In this document: piece after piece, positions 1 to 8,525 of the stretch | Layout of the letters: every line of letters begins with the position of its first letter | How positions within the stretch are numbered: position 1 is the stretch's first letter | DNA from: Gammaproteobacteria bacterium | Lineage (GTDB): Bacteria > Pseudomonadota > Gammaproteobacteria > S012-40 | Direction of reading: 5' to 3' | DNA length: 64,000 bases | Assembly (NCBI GenBank): GCA_015487785.1 | Contig: WFPC01000055.1 | Coordinates: forward strand, 62,001-126,000 | The notes under the pieces: model-generated | Database searches by the model: none | What the model saw: only the letters and a program-made list of their open reading frames with translations | What the model was told of the DNA's origin: nothing | Translations under genes and position numbers: made by a program

Positions 1-155
1 CATTGCTGCTGGAGCCAGGGGATGCTGGCCGTATCGCTCTCCGCAACCCAGGCGAAGACGCCGCCCGTGCTGTGTTGTGACAGCCACTGGGTGAGCTGCC
101 TGGCCTGTTCGGGCTGTGCGGGTCGCTGGAAGAATTGCACTGCTTCGGGAGCCAT
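1..155 (-). CDS. Partial hypothetical protein (N-terminal 51 residues)
   Basis: A reading frame opens at an ATG on the minus strand (complement of 153-155) and runs off the left edge, so it is absent from the ORF track. A GAGGTG ribosome-binding site lies just upstream. The visible part (MAPEAVQFFQRPAQPEQARQ...) has normal composition and no signal peptide. It lies 78 bases downstream of the glycosyltransferase gene on the same strand, so it may share that operon. I do not recognise the family. An overlapping frame from the ATG at 158-160 gives an unlikely Ser/Pro/Arg-rich peptide. Confidence 0.5.
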   Translation of the reverse strand, partial: MAPEAVQFFQRPAQPEQARQLTQWLSQHSTGGVFAWVAESDTASIPWLQQQ

Positions 156-233
156 GGCATCACCTCGCTGCCCGTGGCGGTTGGAATCGCCGTGTTGGTT
201 GAGCCCCGATTGTATGCCTTTTTGGTGGCAGGG

Positions 234-1382
234 TCAGTTTATTTTTCCAGGACGTAAATCGGATGGTTGCCTGTCACCACCATGGCGGTGCTGATGCAGG
301 TCGCTCAGCAAGCGATGCCATCGCTCCACGTTGACCTCTATGGAATAAGGCTGGGCGCTTTCCGCAGCGCGCCGGGCCAGTTTTTGGTACGTCGCTGCAT
401 CGAGTTCGAGCATTTGTTGCAGACGTTGCTGGAAGGCGACATGGTCGTCGACGGGCACCAGAAAACCGTTTTGGCCGTCACACAGGTAGTTGCCAATGCC
501 ACCGGCAGCGGTGGACAATACCACCTTACCACTGGCCATTGCCTGTAACACAGCGCCGGCGATGCCTTCCGAGCGCGAGGCGAACACGAAATAGTCGGCT
601 GCCTGCAGCAGTTGTTCCACGTCGTTGCGAAAGCCCAGGCCGAGGACGCGCTGTTCCAGCCCCAGTCGGGCAAGGGTATCGCGAGCCTCGGGTGAATCGG
701 TTTGCTGGCCTACCAGCAGCAGCTTGCATTCACCCGGCAGTTGCCGGAAAGCTTCCAGTAGCAGATCCTGTCCCTTGCGCCAGGGCTGCCAGTTGGCCAC
801 GTTGATGAAAACCCGCTCTGTTTCAGCCAGCCCCAGCTCCTGTCTTTTGATCTGGCGGTATTCATTGCCAGGGCGGAAGCGCGACAGATCGATCCCGCTG
901 GGAATGGAAACCAGTTTCCCGGGCCAGAAACCGTGTTGTTTCAATTGCGCGGTGACCTCGTCGGAAACCACCACGATCTTGTCGGCAAAGCGGTATTTGA
1001 GATGCTTAGAGAAGGCATTGGGCAGGTAACCTGAACGGCGCATGGCGATCACCAGGGGGCGGCGGGACAACCATGGCAATACACCCAGAAGTTGCTGGTA
1101 GGATCTGGCGGAATTGGCCACCACGGCGTCAAAACGACCCTGCTGAAGAATGTGATACAGGCGTCGGCCGATGCGCAGGCGGGTCAGTGGGTTGCGGCGG
1201 TCGCCAGGTTGCTCGTATTGATGAATGGCCACGATGCCCTGCAGGCGTTGGCGCATCTCGTGTTGCTCGCTGTGCAGGGCAATCTCCACCTGGTGGCGCT
1301 GGCTCAATCCGCGGGTGACGAGATAGGTCTGTTCCTTGGTGCCGCACCAACCGGGCCCGTCGATCAATTCGAGTATTTTCAT
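234..1382 (-). CDS. Glycosyltransferase, group 1 (GT4-like)
   Basis: A 382-residue protein of the size and layout of GT-B fold glycosyltransferases of the GT4 family, which move a sugar from a nucleotide-sugar donor to a lipid or saccharide acceptor on the cytoplasmic face of the membrane. The N-terminus MKILELIDGPGWCGTKEQ resembles the Rossmann start with its glycine-rich acceptor loop. The C-terminal half has the family pattern around SRSEGIAGAVLQAMASGKVV, which includes the E-x7-E region that binds the donor, preceded by FINVANWQPWRKGQDLLLEAF. A role in lipopolysaccharide core or another surface glycan is plausible, but acceptor and sugar cannot be read from sequence. It is followed by the partial gene at the window edge. 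Confidence 0.85.
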   Translation of the reverse strand: MKILELIDGPGWCGTKEQTYLVTRGLSQRHQVEIALHSEQHEMRQRLQGIVAIHQYEQPGDRRNPLTRLRIGRRLYHILQQGRFDAVVANSARSYQQLLGVLPWLSRRPLVIAMRRSGYLPNAFSKHLKYRFADKIVVVSDEVTAQLKQHGFWPGKLVSIPSGIDLSRFRPGNEYRQIKRQELGLAETERVFINVANWQPWRKGQDLLLEAFRQLPGECKLLLVGQQTDSPEARDTLARLGLEQRVLGLGFRNDVEQLLQAADYFVFASRSEGIAGAVLQAMASGKVVLSTAAGGIGNYLCDGQNGFLVPVDDHVAFQQRLQQMLELDAATYQKLARRAAESAQPYSIEVNVERWHRLLSDLHQHRHGGDRQPSDLRPGKIN

Positions 1383-1409
1383 GCATTACAACCTGGGAGT
1401 GAGAGCGAT

Positions 1410-1415
1410 ATTATA
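1410..1415 (-). promoter_or_regulatory. Candidate -10 box for the glycosyltransferase gene
   Basis: The minus strand reads TATAAT here, a perfect -10 hexamer 27 bases upstream of the ATG at 1382. No good -35 hexamer stands 16-18 bases further upstream (TATATC is the nearest), so the call rests on the -10 alone. Confidence 0.35.
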
Positions 1416-1522
1416 CGCTCAAGAAGAGCTTTGATATACCCATGAGATTCCGGCCTGGCGCCAGGCTGTGCTATGGTTGGCCTAGGGTGGCCACCGTGCC
1501 ACGGGATTTCACGAGGTTGCGC

Positions 1523-1825
1523 ATGTATATCGCCATGAACCGGTTTCGCATCGCGCGTGGGCGCGAGCAGGATTTCATCGACATCTGGAAGAACCGTGAC
1601 AGTCATCTGGAGCAGGTGCCGGGGTTCAAGTCGTTTCATCTGTTGCAGGGGCCCAGTGACGAGGAGGCCACCTTGTTCGCTTCTCACAGCCAATGGGAAT
1701 CGGAGCAGGCCTTCATCGACTGGACCCACTCCGAGGCCTTTCGCAAGGCTCATGCCCAGGCCGGCTCGGCTAAAGACATTTATTTGGGGCCGCCCCAGTT
1801 CGAAGGTTTCACCGTGGTGTTGTGA
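1523..1825 (+). CDS. Antibiotic biosynthesis monooxygenase (ABM) domain protein
   Basis: About 100 residues starting MYIAMNRFRIARGREQDF. This matches the small dimeric alpha/beta barrel ABM family, which includes the haem-degrading IsdG/HmoA group and quinol monooxygenases. Family hallmarks are the opening strand with an NRF...G.E..F pattern, the W (IWKNRDSHLEQVPGF), and S..W.S...F..W..S..F in the middle. The ORF track starts earlier at 1442, but the ATG at 1523 has a CGAGG ribosome-binding site at good spacing and begins exactly at the conserved first strand. The N-terminal F/W layout resembles HmoA-like proteins, but haem binding cannot be shown. It lies upstream of the patatin gene on the same strand. 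Confidence 0.75.
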   Translation: MYIAMNRFRIARGREQDFIDIWKNRDSHLEQVPGFKSFHLLQGPSDEEATLFASHSQWESEQAFIDWTHSEAFRKAHAQAGSAKDIYLGPPQFEGFTVVL

Positions 1826-1859
1826 ATCATCGTCGCAGGGAGGCGGGGGTGCAGGGAGC

Positions 1860-4391
1860 ATGATCCGAAGGCTCTGGTTGCTTTTAATCTTGTGCACACT
1901 GTTGCTGGGCAGCCAGGGCTTGCGGGCGCAGGTGGAGCGGGAGATTCCCTACGCCCTCACCATCAGTGGTGGCATCAGCCTGGGAGCCTACGAGGCCGGT
2001 CTGAACTGGACCTTGCTGCGTTATCTGAAACAGGGCAAGCAGGGGGCTGGCGACAGCGGGGTCTATCCCCGGCTGGTTGCGGTGACAGGTGCCTCCGCCG
2101 GCAGTATCAACGGCCTGCTCTCGGCGCTGAGCTGGTGCGTGGACGAAACGCGCTTGCCGCGTGAGGCTGATTTCGCCGACACGGTGACCCGCAATCTGTT
2201 TCGCGACATCTGGGTGGAGGTGGGTTTCGATACGCTGTTGCCTGGCGAGGCCAAGGGGGCCTATGGAGACGGCGATGGTCTGCTCACGCGCAAGGCCTTC
2301 GAGCGCCAGATCGCGCGTATCAAGGCCCTGAGCAAGCGCAGGATCTACCGTCCGGACTGTCGTCTGCCGCTGGGCCTGGTAGTAACCCGCGAGACACCTT
2401 ACAGCATCACCGTGGCTGGCCTGCAGGTGCAGAGTCAGCGGCATTTCATTCCCCTGTGGCTGCGGGGGAGAGCGGACGGCTCACTGAGTTTCGTGTCCCG
2501 CCCGCTGGCAGCGCAGGGCGGTGATTGGGGCCGGGTGATCTACCTTCCTGCTGCACGGGCCGACGCAATGGGGCCTGAATACCCGGTGGCGGTGGACGAC
2601 GTGATCGATGCCGTGCTCACCTCCAGTGCATTTCCCTTCGCCTTTGGACGCAAGCGCCTGGCCTATTGCTACGAGCCCTGGCGTGAAATCCGCCCGCTGG
2701 CGTCGGTGGCTTCCTCGCATCATTGTCCCGCGCCGCTGCTGGCCGCCGAAGACGTATTTCTGGATGGTGGCGTGTTCGACAATGTTCCGCTGGGTTCTAC
2801 CCGGGCCCTGGCCGAGCGTGAGCGGGGGAACAGCCTGCGCCGGATCAACTACGTTTTCATGGATCCAGGCAAACGCCGCGCGTTGCAAAACGGCGAGGCG
2901 GAAACAGCGCCTGCGGAATCCGTGGCGCCGGAGAGGTTGAATTTCGATCTGGCCAGTCAGGCCCGCTTCATCCCCGGTTTTTTCGATACCGCACAGGGCT
3001 ACGAGCTCTACAAGGTGCTGACCGGTGGGGCATGGGACAACACGGTGTTTACGCTGGTGCAGCGCATGAGTGCGCGCTTGGACAGCGGTGCCGGGCCGCT
3101 GCCCGTGCCGGATTGTCTGCGCCCCTTGCCCGAGGGAAACCTGGCTGCAGGTGCGGCGCTTGCCTATTTGCGGCGTTGCCTGGCGGAATTGGAGCATGCC
3201 TATCAGTATGTGCCCGAAAGCGAGGCTCACCTGCGCTCGCGCCGCACGGCCCTGTTGGACAGCATGGCGCGTATTGCTGGTGAGCGAGGCTGGGAGGGAC
3301 TCGCTGCCCGTGTGGAACAGGCCCGGCGGCACACGCCGCTGGGTGATCGGCGTATTCTGTTGTCCTCTCGCTTCTATCCCATCAGCGGGCAGTATCTGGG
3401 GCATTTCGGGGCCTTCTTTGAACGAGGTTTTCGTGAGTTCGACTATTACGCCGGCGTGTATGATGCGGTCAACGATATTGCCGCCTATGCTTGTCGTTTT
3501 CGCCAGACATCGCCCACCTTCATGGATTGCCAGAAAGGAGAAGTGGCTCAGGAATTGTTCCGACGCCTCGGCTTGGCAGCGGATGCCAATGCCCGTTTCG
3601 TCTTTGCCCGTCTGGGGAGCCTGGAGCATGGTACGGCCCCGGATTGGCGCTGGCTTGCCGAGTTGTCTGTGGCGCACGCCGATGCGCGGGTGCAGGGCGT
3701 GGCGCAAGCCCTCCGGCAGGTGTCGAGGCTCGGGCCCGACGGAGTGTTTCAGGCGCGGGGCTTCGATGCTTTCGTAGAGGCCCTGCGTCAGGCTGGGTAT
3801 CCCGGCGAGGGTGAGTATTACCGATATCTGTTGGCTAACGACGATACCTGGTGGATGTTACTGGCCCAGCGCTCCGTGGACCGGTTGGTGCAACTGGAAC
3901 AGGATTATCGGCAGACGGGGGGCGAGAGTTATTTCTATCGGTCCTTGAAGCTGGTCTCCCGCGCCCTGCACATTCGGGCCGGCGACGAGGTCTTGTGGCA
4001 GTGGCAGCCCCGGTCCTTCGAAGTGGGGCTGGGTTACAGCGCGCGCGGCGACCTGTTCGCGGCCTGGCGCCCCCGCTTCCTTGTGCTCGATCGTCCGGTA
4101 TTGGCGCTCAATCTTGGCTGGTGGCGCCTGAGCGGAAACCAGCCGGCACGGGATTTCCTGCGCCTGGGAGGCGAGCTGAATTTCGGTGCCCGCCGCAACC
4201 TGGGACTGTCGCTGGATGTCTACCGTGCTCTGCGTGCCGCCGGGGCCTACGATCGTGGTGGTTTCGGGCTCGCACTGCATCTGGATATCAGCCGGATCAG
4301 GCTGCGTTTCGGTGTGCGTGACGTGAGCGATACTTTGGTGCAGAGCAATGCTTTTGTCAGTGTGTCGTATCTAGGCGCTTTTCGGATTTAG
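1860..4391 (+). CDS. Patatin-like phospholipase with probable C-terminal outer-membrane barrel
   Basis: An 843-residue exported patatin-family lipase. A signal peptide covers about residues 1-23. The patatin domain shows the glycine-rich oxyanion loop (SGGISLGAYEAG, ~36-47), the nucleophile elbow GASAG with Ser79, and the DGG motif with the catalytic Asp at ~302 (FLDGGVFDN). A Ser-Asp dyad acyl hydrolase acting on phospholipids is expected. The last ~150 residues are a run of short amphipathic strands ending in FVSVSYLGAFRI, like a membrane beta-barrel, so the lipase could be anchored in or passed through the outer membrane. The ORF track begins at 1557, inside the previous gene; the ATG at 1860 has a CAGGGAG ribosome-binding site and starts the signal peptide. 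A region of ~400 residues between lipase and barrel is unassigned. Confidence 0.85.
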   Translation: MIRRLWLLLILCTLLLGSQGLRAQVEREIPYALTISGGISLGAYEAGLNWTLLRYLKQGKQGAGDSGVYPRLVAVTGASAGSINGLLSALSWCVDETRLPREADFADTVTRNLFRDIWVEVGFDTLLPGEAKGAYGDGDGLLTRKAFERQIARIKALSKRRIYRPDCRLPLGLVVTRETPYSITVAGLQVQSQRHFIPLWLRGRADGSLSFVSRPLAAQGGDWGRVIYLPAARADAMGPEYPVAVDDVIDAVLTSSAFPFAFGRKRLAYCYEPWREIRPLASVASSHHCPAPLLAAEDVFLDGGVFDNVPLGSTRALAERERGNSLRRINYVFMDPGKRRALQNGEAETAPAESVAPERLNFDLASQARFIPGFFDTAQGYELYKVLTGGAWDNTVFTLVQRMSARLDSGAGPLPVPDCLRPLPEGNLAAGAALAYLRRCLAELEHAYQYVPESEAHLRSRRTALLDSMARIAGERGWEGLAARVEQARRHTPLGDRRILLSSRFYPISGQYLGHFGAFFERGFREFDYYAGVYDAVNDIAAYACRFRQTSPTFMDCQKGEVAQELFRRLGLAADANARFVFARLGSLEHGTAPDWRWLAELSVAHADARVQGVAQALRQVSRLGPDGVFQARGFDAFVEALRQAGYPGEGEYYRYLLANDDTWWMLLAQRSVDRLVQLEQDYRQTGGESYFYRSLKLVSRALHIRAGDEVLWQWQPRSFEVGLGYSARGDLFAAWRPRFLVLDRPVLALNLGWWRLSGNQPARDFLRLGGELNFGARRNLGLSLDVYRALRAAGAYDRGGFGLALHLDISRIRLRFGVRDVSDTLVQSNAFVSVSYLGAFRI

Positions 4392-4420
4392 GGATATCCT
4401 GCCGCACGGCAGGATATCCC
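4391..4420. terminator. Strong symmetric hairpin after the patatin gene
   Basis: A perfect 14-bp inverted repeat (GGGATATCCTGCCG / CGGCAGGATATCCC) with a 2-base loop begins at the last base of the stop codon. There is no T-run on the plus side, so it may act as an RNA 3'-end stabiliser or factor-assisted terminator rather than a classic intrinsic terminator. Confidence 0.5.
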
Positions 4421-4501
4421 CGATTTCTCGCTAAATAAACCCACCATTCGTCTTGAAAGCAGGAATATTTCGGCCTGTTCGGCCACCCGCTCGCTACGAT
4501 G

Positions 4502-4555
4502 GTCTGTATCCGACAGACTCCTTGGATATCGATCCGGAGAAATGGTCGGATCGAT
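4502..4555. repeat. Two short inverted repeats in the convergent intergenic region
   Basis: GTCTGT-N5-ACAGAC (4502-4518) and a perfect 9-bp repeat ATCGATCCG-N10-CGGATCGAT (4528-4555) lie between the convergent patatin and nickel operons. No coding sequence is seen in 4392-4665. Function unknown. Confidence 0.5.
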
Positions 4556-4629
4556 CGCCGGGCATGCGCTGACCCGCCAATGGCGACGAAGCTGCTTGCA
4601 AGTCCGGGGCGTGTTTTTCCAAAGAGAAG

Positions 4630-4654
4630 AACCCGCCCCTGCAAGAGGCGGGTT
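4630..4654 (-). terminator. Intrinsic terminator of the nickel operon
   Basis: On the minus strand AACCCGCC and GGCGGGTT pair as an 8-bp GC-rich stem with a 9-base loop, followed by the pyrimidine-rich CTTCTCTTT. It sits 12 bases beyond the stop of the last gene of the operon. Confidence 0.7.
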
Positions 4655-4665
4655 GTGGATTGCGG

Positions 4666-5259
4666 CTATTTACTCTGGTGCAGGAAGGCCGCCATGAGGG
4701 CAGCTTCTTCGGCCAGTTTTTCGGCTATGAAGCGGCTGGGTTTATCGCCGTCGTGTGACTTGGCTGCCTGGGCCAGCTCGGCGACGGTCTTGCCGGCGTA
4801 GCCACTGAGTATGCCCTTGCCCACGGTGCCCTCGAAGTCGGGGATGTATTTTTCACTGATGCCCTGAATGACGGCGCCGGTGAGTTTCTGCTCGGCGTCC
4901 ACGCCAACGCCGAGCATGACGTCACCGTGACGATAGCTGAATTTCATGATGATGGCGCCGGCCAGGGTTTTGCCGCTGTTGCGGTCGCGGGCGAGGAAGT
5001 AGGTATGGATGCGATTGTCCAGGTCGATGCCGAAGGTGCTCTCGGCCCACTCGGTGCTGTCGTCGGACAGGCGCGATTTGCGCTTGACCACCTTGGCGCC
5101 CTTGGGCAGCAATGCCTTGAGAGCGGCCTTGGTTTTCATGAACTTGACCATGGGGCCGCCGTGGCCCTTGTGGGCTTCGACAGTGGGTGACCAGAGGCTG
5201 CCCAGGCCGAGCGAGAGCGCTACGAGCAGGGGGGTGGTGAAACGGATGCTACGATTCAT
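4666..5259 (-). CDS. Exported protein, FMN-binding-domain-like, at the end of the nickel operon
   Basis: A 197-residue protein with a signal peptide (MNRSIRFTTPLLVALSLGLG..., cleaved near EA-HKGHG). The ORF track starts earlier, but the ATG at 5259 has an AAGGAG ribosome-binding site and opens the signal peptide. The mature N-terminus HKGHGG could bind metal. The middle (GAIIMKFSYRHGDVMLGVGVDAEQKL... followed by GKTVAEL) recalls the strand pattern of RnfG/NqrC-type FMN-binding domains, but the S/T-GA-T attachment motif is not evident, so this assignment is tentative. Being last in the nikKLMQO-type operon suggests a periplasmic accessory role in metal handling. Confidence 0.55.
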   Translation of the reverse strand: MNRSIRFTTPLLVALSLGLGSLWSPTVEAHKGHGGPMVKFMKTKAALKALLPKGAKVVKRKSRLSDDSTEWAESTFGIDLDNRIHTYFLARDRNSGKTLAGAIIMKFSYRHGDVMLGVGVDAEQKLTGAVIQGISEKYIPDFEGTVGKGILSGYAGKTVAELAQAAKSHDGDKPSRFIAEKLAEEAALMAAFLHQSK

Positions 5260-5300
5260 GTCAAGACTCCTTGGTTGATGGCTCCAAAAGCGGGTTGATC

Positions 5301-5981
5301 TCAATGGCTGGGCCGGGGGCCCCAGAGTTCCCAGAGGATGCGCAGGATCATGAAGGCCAGGCACACGCCCACGGTGATGCCGGCGATCATGGTCATCCAG
5401 GCAAAATTGTCGGATACGAAACGGGTGAGACTGAGTCCGGCGATGTCGCTCAGGAAGGCGAGAAACAAGGTGGTGACCAGTGCGGTCTTGACCCCTTCCG
5501 ACAAGCGGGTGAGGCAGGTCAGTCCGCCTATGGCGAGCAGCAGCAGGGAGAAGCTGAGCAGGTGGATGTGGGATACCTGGGCGAATATCTGTGGTGGCAG
5601 GGAGTCGTCACCCATCATATGGTCCATGCCGCCCATGTCGTGATCCATGGCTCTCATGTCGTGTCCCATGGTGGACATGTCGTGCTGCATTGCGCTGGCG
5701 TCGTGTTCCATGTCCATGCTGTCCATGTTCATGTCGTCCTCCTCGTCGTCGAGGGAGAACTCTTCTTCCACGAAGCCCTGTTTTTCCATGATGGCGGCTT
5801 CTTCCTTGTTGAGGCTCTTGTCACCGTAGTGGTCGGCGATGGCTTCCACCGACAGCCCCACCGAGAGGGTGGCGTTGATGACTGCGGAAAGATAGCCGAT
5901 GCCGAGGATGAGCACGAAACCGGTGAAAAGCATTTTCCAGGAAAGGGGCAGGCGCCCCAGATCGACAGTGTTGTTGAACAT
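5301..5981 (-). CDS. His/Met-rich integral membrane protein of the nickel operon
   Basis: A 226-residue membrane protein. One membrane segment lies near residues 15-37, followed by a soluble stretch of ~95 residues and about three more segments after residue 133. The soluble part carries an acidic run (LDDEEDDMNMD) and repeats of the form M-x-H-D-M (AMQHDM, TMGHDM, AMDHDM, GMDHMM), a typical soft-metal-binding composition. It lies 38 bases downstream of the ATPase gene on the same strand. I do not recognise a named family. By position it may capture or pass nickel, or exchange it across the membrane. Confidence 0.6.
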   Translation of the reverse strand: MFNNTVDLGRLPLSWKMLFTGFVLILGIGYLSAVINATLSVGLSVEAIADHYGDKSLNKEEAAIMEKQGFVEEEFSLDDEEDDMNMDSMDMEHDASAMQHDMSTMGHDMRAMDHDMGGMDHMMGDDSLPPQIFAQVSHIHLLSFSLLLLAIGGLTCLTRLSEGVKTALVTTLFLAFLSDIAGLSLTRFVSDNFAWMTMIAGITVGVCLAFMILRILWELWGPRPSH

Positions 5982-6020
5982 GGCGTTACTTCCTCAATGT
6001 GTTAGGCTTCTCGGGCCGTT

Positions 6021-7028
6021 TCATGACTTATGATCATAGTCGTCGTGCGTATGGGGCAGGGTGTCGTGGCCATGGCTGTGGCCATGGTCGTGCTGGTGCT
6101 GCGGGTGTGAGTGAAAGTGTTCTTCGTCCACTTCTTCATGCAAGTGGGAGTGGTCGTGGCTGTGCACATGCAGGTGGACGTGTTCATGGCCGTCGGGGCC
6201 GTGCGCGTGGCGATGGGCATGGAGGAACTTGGAAATGATCTGGCGATGCTCGTCGTCCATGTCCTCGGTGTAGAGGATGCCGTGCAAGAGTTCGTGCGTC
6301 ATCAGGGCCAGGGGCAGTTCCAGCTTGTTTTCCTCCAGCAGTTGGCGGTCGTAGAGGATTTTCTTGCTGGGGCCATCGGCGATGATGCGGCCATCGGTGA
6401 GCATCATGCAGCGTTCGCACACTTCCAGCGCGATATCGAGGTCGTGGGTGCACAGCAGAATGGTCTTGTCGGATGCCTTGAGCCAGTTGATGAGCTTGCG
6501 CCGGTTCATGGGGTCCATGTTGGTGGAGGGTTCGTCGAACACCAGGATCTCCGGTTGATAGGACAGCACCGTGGCCAGCGCCAGGCGCTTGCGCTCACCG
6601 AAGGACAGATGAAAGGAAGAACGCTCCTCGAAGCCTTCCAGGCCTACCACGTGCAGGGCTTCCTTGACCCGGGCCTCGATTTCGGCCTTGTCCAGGCCGA
6701 GATTGAGGGGGCCAAAGGCCACGTCGTCGAACACGGTGGGGCAGAACAACTGGTCGTCGGGATCCTGGAACACGATGCCCACCTTGCGGCGGACTTCCCG
6801 CAGGGTGGTTTTGCCGACCTCGATGCCGTCGATTACCACGCGTCCGCTGGTGGCCAGTTGTACCCCGTTGAGATGACTCATGAAGGTGGATTTGCCGGCG
6901 CCATTGGGGCCGATCAGGGCGACTTTCTCGCCCTGGCGGATCTGGCAGGACAAGCCCTTGAGCACGGCATGGCCGTCGGGGTAGGTGAAGCTAATGTCAT
7001 CCACGTCGATCATGATGCGTTCGTTCAT
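6021..7028 (-). CDS. nikO: ECF transporter ATPase NikO/CbiO with His-rich tail
   Basis: The ATP-hydrolysing subunit of an energy-coupling-factor metal transporter. It has all ABC motifs in order: Walker [10 protein letters not shown] (~40), Q-loop [12 protein letters not shown], signature [12 protein letters not shown] and Walker [14 protein letters not shown]. The DPDDQLF Q-loop is typical of the CbiO/NikO group. The usual ~270-residue ATPase is followed by ~65 residues made up largely of His, Asp and Glu ([13 protein letters not shown] and similar), a likely nickel-binding tail. It follows the permease gene with a 20-base gap. Cobalt versus nickel cannot be told from this subunit; the nikK and nikL genes upstream favour nickel. 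Confidence 0.9.
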   Translation of the reverse strand: MNERIMIDVDDISFTYPDGHAVLKGLSCQIRQGEKVALIGPNGAGKSTFMSHLNGVQLATSGRVVIDGIEVGKTTLREVRRKVGIVFQDPDDQLFCPTVFDDVAFGPLNLGLDKAEIEARVKEALHVVGLEGFEERSSFHLSFGERKRLALATVLSYQPEILVFDEPSTNMDPMNRRKLINWLKASDKTILLCTHDLDIALEVCERCMMLTDGRIIADGPSKKILYDRQLLEENKLELPLALMTHELLHGILYTEDMDDEHRQIISKFLHAHRHAHGPDGHEHVHLHVHSHDHSHLHEEVDEEHFHSHPQHQHDHGHSHGHDTLPHTHDDYDHKS

Positions 7029-7048
7029 CTGAAAGTCCTGCCTCGTGT

Positions 7049-7837
7049 TTAGAACCAGCCGTGTTCGGCCTGGCTGAACAGGCCGCTGAAGTCACCCGCC
7101 ACCAGGGCGCCGGCCAGGGCGATGGCCAGCAAGGCCTTGAGATAGTCCGCGGGGGTGCTCTGGAAGCTCACCATGCTGTGCAGGGTACCCTGGTAGCCCT
7201 TGGACAGCATGGCCTTGTAGACCCGTTCGGTGCGTTCGAAACTGCGTACCAGCAAGGTGCCCACGAAGTGGCCGAAGACCTGCAGGGTGCGCAGATCGGA
7301 GCGTGGTACGAAACCACGTGCCAGCATGGAGGTGTGCATGCGCTTCATTTCATCGAGAAAGGTGAAAGTGTAGCGGTAGGTGAAGAGCAGCATTTGTACC
7401 ACGACCTTGGGGCAGCGCAGATGTTGCAGGGCGAGCATGGAAACATCGAAGCGGCTGGAGCCGAAGATGGCGAAACTCACCATGACGATGGCCAGGGCCT
7501 TGATGAAGATCAGGCTGGCCAGGCGCAAACCCTCCCAGGCGAATCCCAGGCCCAGCACGGTGAAGGCCGGTTCGCCGGGATAGCTCAGGGGCATGACGAT
7601 AAAGAAGGGCAACAAAAAGATCAGCACGAAACTCAGGCCGTGGGAGATGAATTTGACTGGCAGGTTGCTCACGCGCAGCAAGGCCGTGGCGAGGGCAAGC
7701 GCCAGCAGGGCCATGGGCAGGGTCTTGAGCAGGGCGATGGCGACGATGACAAGCCCCATGGAAACCAGCTTGAAGCGGGCATCCCAGCGATTGATGGCGG
7801 AGCCGACATGGGCATAGCGGTCGATATCCAGGGCCAT
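7049..7837 (-). CDS. nikQ: ECF transporter transmembrane subunit NikQ/CbiQ
   Basis: The 262-residue T-component that couples the ATPase to the substrate-binding membrane subunit. It starts MALDIDRYAHVGSAINRWDARFKL, matching CbiQ-type proteins, and has several membrane segments. Coupling-helix motifs of the A-R-G type are visible (STSMLARGF-like 'HTSMLARGFVPRSD' and 'AMLSKGYQG'). The ORF track starts at 7984 inside the upstream gene; the ATG at 7837 is 7 bases past that gene's stop, consistent with translational coupling because no Shine-Dalgarno is seen. Confidence 0.88.
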   Translation of the reverse strand: MALDIDRYAHVGSAINRWDARFKLVSMGLVIVAIALLKTLPMALLALALATALLRVSNLPVKFISHGLSFVLIFLLPFFIVMPLSYPGEPAFTVLGLGFAWEGLRLASLIFIKALAIVMVSFAIFGSSRFDVSMLALQHLRCPKVVVQMLLFTYRYTFTFLDEMKRMHTSMLARGFVPRSDLRTLQVFGHFVGTLLVRSFERTERVYKAMLSKGYQGTLHSMVSFQSTPADYLKALLAIALAGALVAGDFSGLFSQAEHGWF

Positions 7838-7844
7838 GGGGAGG

Positions 7845-8465
7845 TCAGTTGCCTGTGCCGGGCGTGTTGCCGGCGAGAATCTCGGGTTTGACCCTGGACA
7901 GGAACTGGGCGCTGACGCCCACCACCACGGCCTCGATGAACATGATGGGAATATGGGCGGCCAGCACGGTGGCGGCGATGGCATTGAAGGCCTCGCCGGT
8001 GGTCACCAGGGCCAGGGCCAGGACGATACCGGAACTGATGGTGCCCACGGCGCCGGCCAGGGCGCCGAAAATCAGTTCGCGGCGCTGGATGTCGAAGCGG
8101 TGGCGCAATTGCCACACCATGTAGGCCACCAGGGCGCCTCCGCCCAGCATGATACTGTTGATGCCGATGACGGTAATGCCGCCGTGACCGAATATGATGG
8201 CCTGCAAGATGATACCCAGCATAATGGCGGGGAAGGCCCGCCAGCCGAGCACGATGCCCGCCAGGCCGTTGAGTATCAAGTGAATACTGGCGGGGCCCAG
8301 GGGGACTTTGATCAGTGAGGCAACGAAGAACACGGCGGTGATCACGGAGATCTTGGGAATTTCTTCCATGTCCATGTTGCGCATGGTCACGGCGGCCAGG
8401 GCGGCGGCTCCGGCATAGCCGGCCACCCATACGGGTGTGCTCAGAATACCTTCGGAAATATGCAT
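7845..8465 (-). CDS. nikM: ECF transporter substrate-specific membrane subunit NikM/CbiM
   Basis: A 206-residue protein with about six or seven hydrophobic segments. It begins MHISEGILS, the conserved CbiM/NikM N-terminus whose His2 and backbone coordinate Ni(II) or Co(II). Further family motifs include VPLGPASIHLILNGLAGIVLG and FGHGGITVIGINSIMLG. Standard family length. No CbiN gene follows; instead nikL and nikK lie upstream, as in the NikKLMQO type of nickel importer. Confidence 0.9.
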   Translation of the reverse strand: MHISEGILSTPVWVAGYAGAAALAAVTMRNMDMEEIPKISVITAVFFVASLIKVPLGPASIHLILNGLAGIVLGWRAFPAIMLGIILQAIIFGHGGITVIGINSIMLGGGALVAYMVWQLRHRFDIQRRELIFGALAGAVGTISSGIVLALALVTTGEAFNAIAATVLAAHIPIMFIEAVVVGVSAQFLSRVKPEILAGNTPGTGN

Positions 8466-8525
8466 GGCTGTTGCCTTCTGTGGTTACGGGTCTGGGCGCA
8501 ATATCGGAAACTCATGGCGGGTTCT

